A stretch of 64,000 bases of DNA from Tubulanus polymorphus. Its lineage: Eukaryota > Nemertea > Palaeonemertea > Tubulaniformes > Tubulanidae. The translations under genes were made by a program, and so were the position numbers. Below the pieces are notes generated by a model. That model made no database searches. It was given only the letters and a program-made list of their open reading frames with translations, and was not told where the DNA came from. The DNA is taken from contig NC_134033.1 in assembly GCF_964204645.1 (NCBI RefSeq), positions 9,212,231 through 9,276,230 on the forward strand, given 5' to 3'. This document shows, piece by piece, positions 38,096 to 49,772 of the stretch (position 1 is its first letter; each line of letters opens with the position of its first letter).

Positions 38096-39113
38096 CCAAA
38101 GACCGGAGCTGACCGACAAACCAACTAATGCTTACCAGGTCTGGCTGTCAATTGTCAAACTGAGATGATGGGAGTCAACACGACCGGTAAAACAGTTAAT
38201 ATCGTCAAATAATGATAAACGGTTGACCCCAGCATCCCAGCATGACAACGGGCAATTCAGCCAAGCGACCAACCCCGCTAGCCCAACAACTAGCATGACA
38301 ACAAACCAACACCAGCTGATAGCGCCGCCACTCGCGTGCTACGGACACTACCAGCATGAATGAAATCAACGGATATTTAGCCGGTTAAAATACGAATTTA
38401 AGTAAGTGATCCCACCCAGCCCCCCTCCCCCCATCTATCCAACATATCAATACACAATATCTTTATACAGTAAACATCTTAAAAATTAAACAACAGTAAA
38501 TAGATTTACATTTAACATGCCTAGCCCGCCCCTCTAAATATTATTCAATACAATTCAATACAATACAATATAGTACATTTTAATAATAACAATTGTTCAA
38601 ACGCTACACTGGTATCTGTAAAGCAATGCGTGAGATCAATAGAAATAAAGTGAAAATTAAATTGCATTGAATTCACAGTGTAATTACTAGACAAGATGAT
38701 TGATATCCTGTCCGTCGGTCCCGTATTAACATCTTGCTGTAGTAGACATTTTCGGGGCACTTAGGGCCAGACAATCATTATTCATAGAATATCTTACCTT
38801 CAATGAGCAGAAGTACCGTGTAAACGCACGTGTGAAAAAACCAGGAAATGCGGTAGACTGGTTGCCTGTCCCATTCAATATGGGACAGGTTTTGCCCGTC
38901 CGCCATCTTCCGCGGATTTTACGGATCCAATCAGATTTCAGTATTCCATCACGTGAACAATGTAACATAGCCGCCTACACTGTGTCTCGATTTACGTTCC
39001 ATGGACCTCTTTAAAGTCATTTTTTATACCAATGAAGAAAGAAATTCCGTTAATACTACCAGGTAACGCTTCTGCATGCACTTGTTTAGCGTGTGGTACC
39101 GAAAATATCGGTA
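38096..39113. other. Non-coding stretch with one short hairpin
   Basis: No gene. A perfect hairpin CCTGTCCCAT-TCAAT-ATGGGACAGG lies at 38865-38889. Confidence 0.5.
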
Positions 39114-39487
39114 TTCAATAGAGAATTTCGTTATCTCTAACGCCATTTCCTCGGGGTTGCCAATGGCCACTAGATGGCGCTTAACAATCACCTTGTAAAG
39201 ACGATTAAATCTTCATCTACGACTAAATGATCATTTGAGGTAAGTATCGAGCAACTGATTTATAATCAGTGTGTTATTATCATTCTTAGGGTGCTATAGA
39301 CTTACCTAATCGCATCCGTAGGCCTGAGAAATATCCTATTGTTTCGCGAAATGTGCGTATATATTTCGAGTGGCTGCCAACCATTTTAGTTCAAAGTAAA
39401 ATATGCAGTGGTGCTCCTAGGAGAGTGACTATGGGAAGCCGTAAAGGCCAAAATATATTCAATTCAATTTAATTTCAGTGTTATTAG
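39114..39487 (+). repeat. ISL2EU-like terminal inverted repeat, left
   Basis: About 374 bp, reverse complement of 45360-45730 with scattered changes. Exact outer ends and target duplication are not resolved. Confidence 0.8.
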
Positions 39488-40061
39488 TGATCTAAGTGCA
39501 CCGCTGGCCCGAATGTCTATTTCATTTAGCTATTTTAGACATTTTCAAATGGATGTTTTTTGTTTAAATATTCATACATGTACTTAATGTATACGACGAC
39601 CCCGTGATTTTTTCGTTATCCTTTGTCTTGACACCAGCCAGTCCGCTCACAATCCTCGCCGGTCACTTAATCAGAAAACATCTTAACTCGTATTGGAAAT
39701 GATACTGACGAATTTAATAATTTATCAAAACATTTACATATGATTAATGAAAGTTGATTGACATTATTACAGATTGAAATATAAAACAAATATATTATCT
39801 ATTGAAATGCTTTATACAGATTGTAGTTTTTACTAGGCATACCAATTAAAATTATTATTAAAGGTATTTACAGTCGGGAAATATTAGCTACGTACATGTA
39901 TGTACATAATAAATTAAAAATACACTGTACAACTAAATTGAAAAAAAAGGTTCAAATAATCTTGTTGGGCTGTACAAAATTATATTCTAGCTATATATAC
40001 ATATAATTCCTTCATTTGGAATCGTCGTAGCTAGTGATCGCTTCATCCGTACATGGCTTTT

Positions 40062-40694
40062 TCACTTCCTTTTGAGATATTGTATGATCTTGTCTTTGAA
40101 AAATATTGCCGAATTCGTTTCGATTCTCTCCCATAAATCATTGTCAAATGAAATTTGTTCAATGAACAGGTCATAACCCGTCCACACAACGAAGAAACAC
40201 GCCGATATACCCGTCACTTTCATTTCGCAGTTGATTTGACTGTAGTAGTTACTGCTGCGATTCAGTTGAATTTGACCGCCGTTCATAACCAGAATTGCCG
40301 TCTGTTGATTGTTCTTTAAAATGTTTTTTCCTCTTATCGAATACGGGCATTTAATTTCCACGACAAACTTCCCACAAAATTTGCACTCGAAAATCGCATC
40401 TGGGGATGCAGCAATATAGGGCTTCTGTTTGTCGCAAAACAGACCACATGTCGATACAGAACAATCGACATGGCCCCTATCTTTCATCGTCGAAAGGAAT
40501 TTCGCTTTTGCTTCTTCCTCTTTTTCATTGCCCCAAATTACGGCCGGAACAGAAGCTAATGAAGGGCCAGCCGTACAAACTCGGAAGAGAAGATTTTCGC
40601 AGTCGACATCTGCTGCCCTTGATCGTAACATTGTGTTGACCTTGAATGAAAGGATAGTTTTTTCATTATAATCAATGAGCCTATGATTGAGCAA
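40062..40694 (-). pseudogene. YqaJ-like nuclease domain (C-terminal part)
   Basis: 210 codons on the minus strand with the YqaJ/lambda-exonuclease PD-(D/E)xK arrangement: WGNEKEEEAKAKF (helix motif), IAASPDAIFECKF (aspartate), VVEIKCPYSI (E-x-K), and the Y-x-Q-helix NYYSQINCEMKVTG. Such enzymes recess DNA ends. Here it is the second protein of the transposon. The upstream half lies in another frame, so a frame change at about 40700 breaks the gene. Confidence 0.82.
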
Positions 40695-40707
40695 TGATGA
40701 TAATCGT

Positions 40708-40995
40708 TCAAGTACGTAGCTTGGTGTATACGTTATGGCACACGGAGCCAGTAATTCTGCCTATTCGATGAATTTTCCATATATTCGATGAAGATTGTCC
40801 TCTTGTTGCGCCCTCAAGTACTTCAATTTGCGCATTAGATATTGAAATAATCGTTTCAATTATTTTACAATCCTCTTCATGATCGATTATTTCCTGAATA
40901 GTTGGTGGAAGTGCAGGTGCTATCTGTGAGTTGTTTCGCAATGACAAAACCGAGATAAGTACTGATCTATTCAGCTGTAGTATGCAGATTTTCAT
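40708..40995 (-). pseudogene. Linker and start of the YqaJ-like nuclease domain
   Basis: About 95 codons. The end, TRGQSSSNIWKIHRIGRITG, matches the typical first motif of YqaJ domains (Q-S-x-x-W-x-x-x-R-x-G-R-I-T-A/G-S). It belongs between the SWIM segment (40967-41602) and the nuclease core (40062-40694), but sits in a different frame from both. Confidence 0.75.
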
Positions 40996-41602
40996 ATAGT
41001 GACGCTAATCTTGTTTCGTCAATCACTCTATGTTGTGCTGTTCTCGGTTCAAAGTTCTTTCTCGAAATAACTGGCGTAGTATCGTTTTCATCAATCTCAT
41101 CATCGTCGTTTCCATCATAATTCAAGGCTACCGCATCAGTTCTGAATTTCATATCACTAACTCTCATTGGTTTGATCTGTTTCCTGGCTTGATTGTTCCA
41201 CGCGCATCCTTCCTCCGTACATGATTTATCATTTAGGTAATTTTCACTAGCATGATTAAGTTTATAAAGTACTGCGATTACATGATTGCACGTCTCTCCA
41301 TAACCTGCTGTGCAACTGCACCACGCTGTCTTGATATCACTAGTCTGGCGATCACAAGATATCCAACCGTTATGAGGACTATAATCGTTGATTTTCTGCG
41401 AAGGTGTTACTGTTGATTTATATACGATGATTGGAATAGATAAATTAATTAATTCATACATGATTGGTCCGACGAATCCGCTTGCAAAGTAGGAATAGGC
41501 CTTCATGGTTTTGTACTTTCCGATGTAATCCATATTGTAATCTCTGTGTTCAAGGATGAATTTGAATATCTGTCCTATGTTCAGCATGGTCCAATTTCTC
41601 AT
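40967..41602 (-). pseudogene. SWIM zinc-finger segment of the same protein
   Basis: 211 codons. Reading upstream of the ATG at 41602 the frame is open and continues with DPKSTSNWSTD, so the ATG is not the start. It holds the SWIM signature CSCTAGYGETCNHVIAVLYKL (C-x-C-x7-C-x-H). It ends near 40967, where translation must shift frame to reach the nuclease. Confidence 0.8.
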
Positions 41603-41699
41603 ATCGGTGGACCAATTCGAAGTTGATTTCGGATCGACAGTCCTGCCTTTATTAGCGTAAGTTTGTAATCATCGATTAGTTTTTTCTCGATTTGTACGT

Positions 41700-41858
41700 C
41701 GCTTATTTTAGATGGAGTTTTTTTTCCCATGCACAAAAGCATCTTGCGAACAATTCAGCTTTCGTGCCCGTCGTCCTTAAACCGCGAGCGCATAAATACG
41801 ATTTTAATTTGTCTACAGTGAATTTGACAAAATCATCGTATCCCTGGATCTCAGCCAT
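41700..41858 (-). pseudogene. SAP-domain N-terminus of the SWIM-YqaJ protein
   Basis: From ATG 41858 (minus strand) the first 51 codons read MAEIQGYDDFVKFTVDKLKS and then YLCARGLRTTGTKAELFARC, a textbook SAP DNA-binding motif (L-K-x-x-L-x-x-R-G-L-x-x-x-G-x-K-x-x-L-x-x-R). The frame ends just after an A8 run, and the neighbouring frame continues. This is the natural start of the protein, giving a SAP-SWIM-YqaJ order. Confidence 0.72.
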
Positions 41859-41934
41859 TCTGAAATGAAAATAAAATCAATTTTTCAAATTAAGAAGCTT
41901 TCATAACTAACATGTGTATTACGTTTATTTACAG

Positions 41935-43021
41935 ATGGGGAAAAATGACAATATTGCTGTTTTTGTGAAAACGCAAGAAATTATCCGTTCTCAGAGATAA
42001 AGAAACCTCATGTAGATGGAAAATTGATATATTACGACATTGTCCGACGCAATGATCCAACATTTGAAAAACTGGGTAAGCAGCTAACAGTGACGTCGAA
42101 GGTCTGCTCAAATCATTTCATCGATGGGAGGCCGACCGATATCAACCCTTATCCATACGTTACAAACGAGGAACAAAATATGCCAAAGAAGCGAAAAAAT
42201 AGAGATTGTTCACGTTCAGTGATTAGTAAGAAGACGACAACGCAGCCGATATATACGGATGTTGCGGTAGACGGTTCAGGTGATGGGAACATGATGAGCC
42301 TGACATCGTGCGTCGCATTTGATGAGATGACGCGGGATGTTGACGTAAAGTTCTTTACCGGTTTCGATAATCGGGCAACTTTGAAAACTATTTTCAATTT
42401 CTTGTCTGAAAAAGCTGCCTGTATGGTTTATTGGAAAGGTGGTCAAACAAGAGAAACTCTGTCGAACAATAAGATGGGTAGAAGGAGAAAACTAATCCTC
42501 GAAGATGAATATTTCATGGTTTTGATGCGTTTACGTCTGGGGTTATTGGTTCGTGATTTATCACACCGCTTCAACGTATCAATTTCTGCCGTTAGCTCGA
42601 TATTTTCAACGTGGATACGTCTAATGAGGCTTGAATTATCATGTATCATTATCTGGCCTTCAAAGAATCAAACCAAAGCTCTTCTACCAGCTGCATTTGT
42701 TTACTTTTATCCGCATATAAGGTGTATCGTGGACTGCACTGAAATTTCTATTGAAACACCAACAGCGCTCGACCTACAAGCAGCTACTTGGAGCGACTAC
42801 AAACATTCTTATACGATAAAGTTTTTGATTGCCATTACTCCAAATGGATTGATATCGTACGTTTCGCCTTGCTACGGAGGTCGTGCTAGTGATAAATATA
42901 TATTCACTGATTGCGGTATTCTCGACTTCATTGAACCACACGACGAAATAATGGCCGACCGAGGTTTCAAAGTTCAGGAAATTTTAATGTCAAGACACGC
43001 AACGTTAGCAATCCCCTCGAG
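41935..43021 (+). pseudogene. THAP-DDE transposase, 5' part
   Basis: An exon following TTTACAG at 41934 starts ATGGGGAAAAAT. After a one-base frame problem at about 41945-41948 it reads CCFCENARNYPFSEI and then KVCSNHFIDGRPTDINPYP, a C2CH THAP DNA-binding domain. The DDE_Tnp_4-type catalytic region follows (HIRCIVDCTEISIETPTAL with the first aspartate; SPCYGGRASDKYIFTDCGIL with the second; MADRGFKVQEI). At about 43021 it is interrupted by a nested element. The last stretch, including the glutamate, lies at 44473-44689. Codon frame is otherwise open for ~360 codons. Confidence 0.82.
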
Positions 43022-44472
43022 TATGGGCGGCCATTCCCGCCAAAAATCAGCGTTTCGTCTATTTGTCTGTACTTTGACAAAATGTCATAGTACACCGCCA
43101 AAATGTGTAAGCGTAACGTCAAATTGTGTAATGCGGCTAAATAACACAGGGGGGCGACACTGTACGGACAGTATTTTGCGGTATTTTTCTCGCTTTGCGA
43201 TCATCTCAAGGTCGTCTCATTGAAATAATTTTGCGAGTATCAAATCGACAAATCGTATCATATTCCCTAAACCCAATAAAATGAATTTATTATTACTTTA
43301 TTAGTTATCTCGGAACTCATAAACTCAAGATGTCGTCTCAGGTATGGAGGCCCTATATGGAAGCCCTGAGACGACACCTTGGGTTCATGAGTTCCCAAGT
43401 TCATAACTTCCAGAGTTTATGATATTTCTTCACCCAGCACTGGCAGTGGTTGTCTCCACCAGTGATCTCCGTCGCTCTACGATCCTAGTGTAACCAACTG
43501 TGGTACAACTGTGGTACATCAGACACTAAGATTCTTGGTGAAGATATTTCGAGTTTATTTGGGCATGTACAACACTATGAAATTATGCGACATAAAGAAT
43601 CCTATTATAAGGATGTTAAATCCGATTACGTCATGAATTAACTAAAAAAATGATGTCCAGCATCAACCAAGACTGGTTGACTGTCCCCAATTCTGCACTG
43701 GCAGTCATATGAAGTCGACCGGCAACCAGTCTATCATCAGCTTTCTTGATGGTTTATAGAAAATAAATAGATGTTTAAAAATTTCTCATAACGAGCGTTT
43801 GTTATCTTTTTCATCATTAAAACCCGAGCAGATTCATCGAGAGTCACCGGTTATTCGGAGTCACCCTTCTCTCTAGCCCGCGCACAGAAAATCCGAGCTA
43901 CCTACCAGAGGAGGAACGGAGGCGCCCTTCAACATACCATTAATCGCTGGTTATTCAGTGTCGTCTGAGCCTGAGACGCGGGTCTTTGATAGAGCATCGT
44001 GTTTACATTCGACGTTTCGGTATCGCAGGCTTTTTTCATTAGACGAACTCATGAACTTGAGAACTCAGGAAGTTATGAACTCGGAACTCATGAACTCAAG
44101 ATGTCGTCTCAGGGCTTCCATAGGTTTACGGCAAAGTATTTACTTCCGCTATTTTACCGTACATTATTACTATATATTATAGTATTAACTAACTAAAGTA
44201 ACAATAAAATCATTTTATTGGGTTTAGGGAATATGATACGATTTGTCGATTTGATACTCGCAAAATTATTTCAATAAAACGACCTTGAGATGATCGCAAT
44301 GCGAGAAAAATACCGCAAAATACTGTCCGTACAGTGTCGCCCTCCTGTGTTATTTAGCCGGATTACACAATTTGACGTTACGCTAACACATTTTGGCGGT
44401 GTACTATGACATTTTGTCGAAGTACAGAAAAATAGACGAAACGCTGATTTTTGGCGGGAATGGCCGCCCATA
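43022..44472. mobile_element. Nested fold-back (long-TIR) element, 1451 bp, inside the transposase
   Basis: Ends TATGGGCGGCCATTCCCGCC and GGCGGGAATGGCCGCCCATA. Inverted arms extend about 290 bp (43022-43310 and 44187-44472) and inner segments (for example AACTCAAGATGTCGTCTCAG) repeat again. Flanks CTCGAG and CCCGAG are a probable 6-bp target duplication with one mismatch. No transposase; a non-autonomous element. Removing it would bring the two transposase parts together. Confidence 0.82.
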
Positions 44473-44689
44473 CCCGAGTGTTTATCATAATGCACAGATG
44501 ACCAACGATTCAGTGAAAACTACATCCCGAATTGCAACCGTCCGGATATATATTGAGCAAGCTATAGGGCGGATGAAGAATTTCAGAATTTTAAAGAATA
44601 CGCTGGAGGTCAAAACCGTTCCTTTAATGGATGATGTAGTTATTGTTTGCGCGGCAATATCAAATCTCAAGCGCACACTTCGCTCTTAA
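44473..44689 (+). pseudogene. THAP-DDE transposase, 3' part with catalytic glutamate
   Basis: After the nested element the reading continues VYHNAQMTNDSVKTTSRIAT, then VRIYIEQAIGRMKNFRIL, where E in IEQAIGR corresponds to the third DDE residue of this family, and ends CAAISNLKRTLRS-stop at 44687-44689. Separated from the first two catalytic residues by 1.45 kb of insertion, hence inactive. Confidence 0.82.
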
Positions 44690-45359
44690 ATTAAGGATCA
44701 TGTTGTTATTAATTAATTTTTGAAACAATATCTGTGTGTACTAATTCAATAATTACTATGAATAATGATATGATAAACTGTGTTAATTTAATTCTACCTA
44801 AAATAAAGTTATTTAATAATAAATAATAACTTTATTTCGAATAGGCTTATTAATTAGGCCTGGCCTATTAACTGTTAGGCCTTACTGTAAATATTTATTA
44901 GCTGTGAATTGTATATCGAATTATAAATGTTAGCGTTGAAATTGGTTTTCAAAGGATTTGGTTTCCTTAACCTTAATTAAATAATAAAGCATTTTTATTT
45001 TCAACACATTTGTTTGGTTTTATGGCCATAAAGAATCCCCTGTTTGATACATGTACCGGACACGTATGTCTACCCCGGATCCGGCTCGTATTGCCTTGCT
45101 CCAACTGTTCAGATTAATCTAAAATCAGTCATGATTCAAAAGTTCCTAATTCTCTCTCTTGGAAATGGCTGGTTGAATACCCAGTGGCGGCATCGTAAGA
45201 TAGAACTGTGGTACCGGTACCCGACAGTTAAAACTGACCCCGCTGGGACGTTAGATCAGAGACTTGTGATATCTTTTGTAATCTATTGAGCCATGGCTCT
45301 TAGCCTAATGTTTCATTGTTATTTCAGTAATTTATTTGATTTCACTCGGGTCTTGAAAA

Positions 45360-45730
45360 ATAACACTGAAGTTAAATTGAATTGAATATATTTTGGCCTT
45401 TACGGCTTCCCATAGCCACTCTCCTAGGAGCGCCACTGCATATGAACTTTGAACTAAAATGGTTGGCAGCCGCTCAAAATATACGCACATTTCGCGAAAC
45501 AATAGGATATTTCTCAGGCCTACGGATGCGATTAGGTAAGTCTATAGCACCCTAAGAATGATAATAACACACTGATTATAAATCAGTTGCTCGATACTTA
45601 CCTCAAATGATCATTTAGTCGTTGATGAAGATTTAATCGTCTTTTACAAGGTGAATGTTAAGCGCCATCTAGTGGTCATTGGCAACCCCGAGAAAAATGG
45701 CGTTAGAGATAACAAAATTCTCTATTCAGA
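45360..45730 (-). repeat. ISL2EU-like terminal inverted repeat, right
   Basis: Reverse complement of 39114-39487. See the element entry. Confidence 0.8.
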
Positions 45731-48700
45731 ATGGCAGCGTGACAGCGCCGTCGAAACCCACCGGTCGTCAATCAGCAATTTGGACTGGTGGTGGTTGGAA
45801 ACAACAATTCATAAAATACTACTATACAACTACTGACATACTGAACCATGCAGCAGAGGCCATTTGTTTGTTCACTCGAGGCGATTGATTGATTGTTCTT
45901 AATGTGACATTGGACATCAGCAGTTGATCCAGTGAAAATAATGACATAAAAAAGGTAACTTCACCTACTTACTTACTGCGTAAAAATGTGAACATTGAAT
46001 ATGAGTGCTATTTCACAAACACTATATTGATTATCTACTGTAGATTATTGTGAGCGTGTTAGTGATGATTTTGTGAGTCACAACTCGTAGGATGTTTTAA
46101 GAAATTAAAGTAATGCGTATCAAATTAGCTCAACATGAAAAGAATAGATTGCAATGCGTCAAGGTAAGTTTGAAAAATGGATTCTGAACCATTAATTGTA
46201 AAGTCAATCCAGGTTTAATTGTAAGTGTGATATGTATCTTAATTTCAGAATGATAACATCATGCAGTAATCAAAGAGAATAAAGAATCAGCATTAGCTGT
46301 CATGAAATGAGATTCCAAATAACAGGCGGTGAAACTCCTTGATTTTGATAAACTCATCATCATCAGTTACATCAGCAAGCGCCGCTGCACCAAGATGTTG
46401 TGTACTTTATTTCTCCACTGCTCACGATCTGATAAACTGATGAGGTTTAAAGAGCTGGATTCTGTGAATAACTGCACTAGCGAGCCTTCAATTTGAATTG
46501 TGATTGGATTATCTGTCTGGTCGAGACATGGTTTTGATGATTCTATAGACACTGTAAAATTGTAAACTTTATTCAGTTACTAAATAAAGTCATTTTACAA
46601 CACTTTTAAAACATCAATTCACTAAATACATCTCACGAACGGTAGATGTAGAAATGATGTCCCCTGTTCCTTCAGAATGTTCTGTATTCAGTGACGGTCG
46701 CGGCAGATCTCACCTCGCATTAGATTTCGATCCTTGTTAGTTTATATTCCGAGTACCAGGTACATTATCAGCGGATTTATCTGATACTTAAGCAATTAAT
46801 GTCTCCGTCCATTGTAAAGGGCAATTTTGATATCGCTCGAAGCTAAGCAGATTCGAAGAGACGCCATCTTAACCAGGAAGTAACTTGCTACTTTACATGT
46901 TTGACCTTATTTGACGTGCATCGAAAATGTAAAATGGAGGATGGGCACAACCGGTCTCTAAATGCGGTAGTGCGCGGTGTCTATTGTACGGAGACGCATC
47001 GGGGTCATTCACAAATATAATCAAAGAAGCCGAAACTTTGATCTGTTGAAACAAAATGTCAACATTGCGACTGAAATATTATGAAATAGAATTTAACCTT
47101 GATCTCGATTGATTCGAATTTAAAATAGAAATCCACCATTCGGCGAATTCTGTCCACACTTGAATTTTAAAAATGTTCCTAATAGGCTACCATATTTCTT
47201 GGATCCAAGAAACGATAGTTCATAGGTCGAGCCACGTTATTCGAGAGTTAGGCGCGAGTCAGACCCCTACGTTTAGACAGGCCTGGAAGTCAATCTAGAC
47301 GTTTTTCCAGCTAAAATTATGTGAAAATGTTTGAACAACACCCAACACCCTTTATAGTTCTAGCAGTCCGGGTCTATTTTGATTTCACAGAAGCGCATGT
47401 ATTCAAAAAGAATGGCAATTTGCTTCGATTTTGGTATATTTTCGATTATTTCACAAAAACACGAGTCCAGAATTCTATGAAATTTACAGATTGTAAAATA
47501 GATACTATATGACACCTCCGATAAAAAAATCAGATCTCAGGACCATCTAGATAAAAATTGTGCCACCCGTTTTACTGAAAATTTTCGCGATAGGCAAATG
47601 CCTCGGAAGCCCAGGGTAGCTACGTAAAAAATCCTTAAGTCGACGATCAGGAACCAACGACGAGAAAACGTTCTTAAAACTTCAAACCGTAAATTTCACT
47701 TTATTTTCTTCGATATATCGGAGAGACGAGGCTGGACATCCAACCCGCTCAAAAGCTACAACTCGAATCTCTGTTTTCTTTCAACAAATTTTCCACCAGG
47801 ATACTATTACATAAGACACCAAGGGTGGCAGAGACCAGAAGGCAGTTATCAAAACAATACAACCTGACTGACACTTCAAGTACATTTCTAAAACAAACAA
47901 ACAGTCCGACACTCCAAAACTGATTGCCATCCTGCCCCCTTAGTAACATCGATGAAAATAAGACAATATTTGTAAAATAAGAAATAGAATTCATAACTAG
48001 ACCTAAAAATGCTCTGTTAATTTAGACTAAATTTAGTTAAATATCTACGGTGTTATAGAATAATGAAATGTAGGCTGATAGTAAAACACACGGATATTGG
48101 TATTGATATTAGACCTATATGATAACAAATGAATAATCAATCATTACGCCCCGGTTAACAATTTCCGAGACACCCTGTACATATATGTATAGAAAGAATC
48201 GGATTGCTTTGGTTTCAATAATCTGCGACAATAACTTCATACAATTTTGGTCTGGTGCGTATGGCATTGAATACACGCAATAAATAACTGTTGTTTTTTT
48301 CTGGCGGTGAACTGTTTTTATGACAGATTAACTTCCGTTTTGCAATAGATATCAGTTATGCGATATCTGAGTAAATACCATTTTGTATTTGATTGATAAC
48401 TATATATGGATATAAGAATGATGATATTTCATTGTTTTACCCTTGTTTCCGCTGCCATTCCATTCCAATTAGTGCAACATGTAAGTACGCACAAAATATT
48501 TTAAAATGTTCATAATTTACAATCAGAGTGCCAGATCACGTCGTTAATATAATATCATACCTCTGTTAATATTATTTGGATGAACCTACAATATTTTAAA
48601 TGAAAACATGAAGGTTTCCACAAGCCAACTGCTCCGTTCAATAGAATTGTGCTGGCTAGGCGCCAAACCCAAATACATATTTTATAAACGTACTGCATCG

Positions 48701-49190
48701 TTTGGTGAGGGTTTAGAGTTGTAAGCGGTAACAGCAGTAGCGAATAGCCAGTGAACTGTCTACGAGGATACACTGTGGCCAAGGAAAACGGAAAGAAGAT
48801 TTTTTCCGAATCTTCAGCAATCGGGTGTCCCAGTTTATGTTCATCATACTTCAGTGGTTTAGACCCTCATGGACCGGGCAACAGATATCAAGTTGATGGG
48901 CCCAGAACCCGAATTTACGAGATGTTTTGCACAAGTGAAACCTTAGATAATATTTCCTGGCTGAACAGTCTTTTTCTAGATTTTCGAACACTCAGACTGG
49001 TTGTGTCACTCGTCAGCAATATTATTTTGACGAAAAGAAATCTAAATGTTTTGTGGGAAAATTGGATTTTACAATGGAAAGGAACATATTAATCAGTTTT
49101 TTTGCGCCGATTATTTTACCGAGTGTCATTGCTACGAGTGTAACGCATTTAGAACAAGCTCATGTTTAACTGCTGGTCAAGTGGACTAGT
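45731..49190. other. Host DNA without a supported gene
   Basis: Several frames of 60-110 codons are present but none has a recognisable motif, a start context or matching splice sites. Confidence 0.5.
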
Positions 49191-49191
49191 T

Positions 49192-49262
49192 CGATTGGCC
49201 TACTGGTTAGCACGCTTGCTTTCTACGTATGAGACATGGGCTCGATCCCCGGTGAGTGCGCG
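49192..49262 (+). repeat. tRNA-like sequence or head of a tRNA-derived SINE
   Basis: GGCCTACTGGTTAGCACG resembles a tRNA A box, and GGGCTCGATCCCCGG supplies a B box and T-arm-like stem about 45 bp later. The intervening CTTGCTTTCTACGTATGAG is a poor anticodon arm. It lacks a clear acceptor stem, so a pol-III SINE head or tRNA pseudogene is more likely than a working tRNA. Confidence 0.5.
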
Positions 49263-49366
49263 TTATTTCATTGTCACATCTCATAGACGTTACAAAAAGT
49301 AGCCTAAGATATTTAACTGTGTTGGCGTATACTGTGATATACTAATGATCAAAAACTAACATAAGT

Positions 49367-49772
49367 AAAACCGTAGTTCACAAAGGGTGATATGTCAAAA
49401 AAATTTCAACTAATTTCAGTACTTGCTTCATTTTTGAAAATACTTGAGATATTGGTGTATAACACACGTATTTGATTTTCACGCCTGATTAACTTTGGGT
49501 ATATGTTTGAAAAATAAAGTTTTCCGGCAGTGCTGTTCTGTTCTGTATAGAGAAACTACGCTGTTTATTCGTTCTCTCGTTTTTGCGGGTCTATTTCGTC
49601 TGCACACCAGGGAATCTACCACAAAAACTTACAAAATTATAACCGTAGTTCACACATGGTGATATGTCAAAAAATTAATAATCAATTTCAGCACTTGCTT
49701 CTTTTTTTTAAAATACTTGGGATATTGGTGTATAACTATCATTACTGCTATTACCACTAACACGTATTTGAT
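49367..49772. repeat. ~110-bp direct repeat, two copies
   Basis: Copy 1 at 49367-49475 and copy 2 at 49638-49772 share CCGTAGTTCACA, GGTGATATGTCAAAAAA, ATTTCAGYACTTGCTTC, GATATTGGTGTATAAC and ACACGTATTTGATT. Copy 2 has a ~22-bp insertion. No coding capacity. Confidence 0.8.

Larger units (their letters stand above)
39114..45730. mobile_element. ISL2EU-like DNA transposon, 6.6 kb, degraded
   Basis: Bounded by ~374-bp inverted repeats (39114-39487 and 45360-45730; for example CGTAAAGGCCAAAATATATTC inward and AGAGATAACRAAATTCTCTATT outward). It encodes two divergent genes: a minus-strand SAP-SWIM-YqaJ nuclease (41858-40062) and a plus-strand THAP-DDE transposase (41935-44689). I recall this pair, transposase plus YqaJ-like nuclease, as the signature of the ISL2EU superfamily. 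Both genes are broken and a fold-back element is inserted in the transposase. Confidence 0.72.

Noticed and set aside
41929-42649. Minus-strand frames opposite the THAP-DDE transposase
   Set aside because: Antisense shadows; no motif, while the plus strand carries the THAP and DDE motifs.
46367-46552. Minus-strand 61-codon frame reminiscent of an RT-associated tail
   Set aside because: Too short and without conserved residues to assign.
48751-49092. 113-codon plus-strand frame
   Set aside because: No recognised motif, start context or splice partner; expected length by chance in host DNA.
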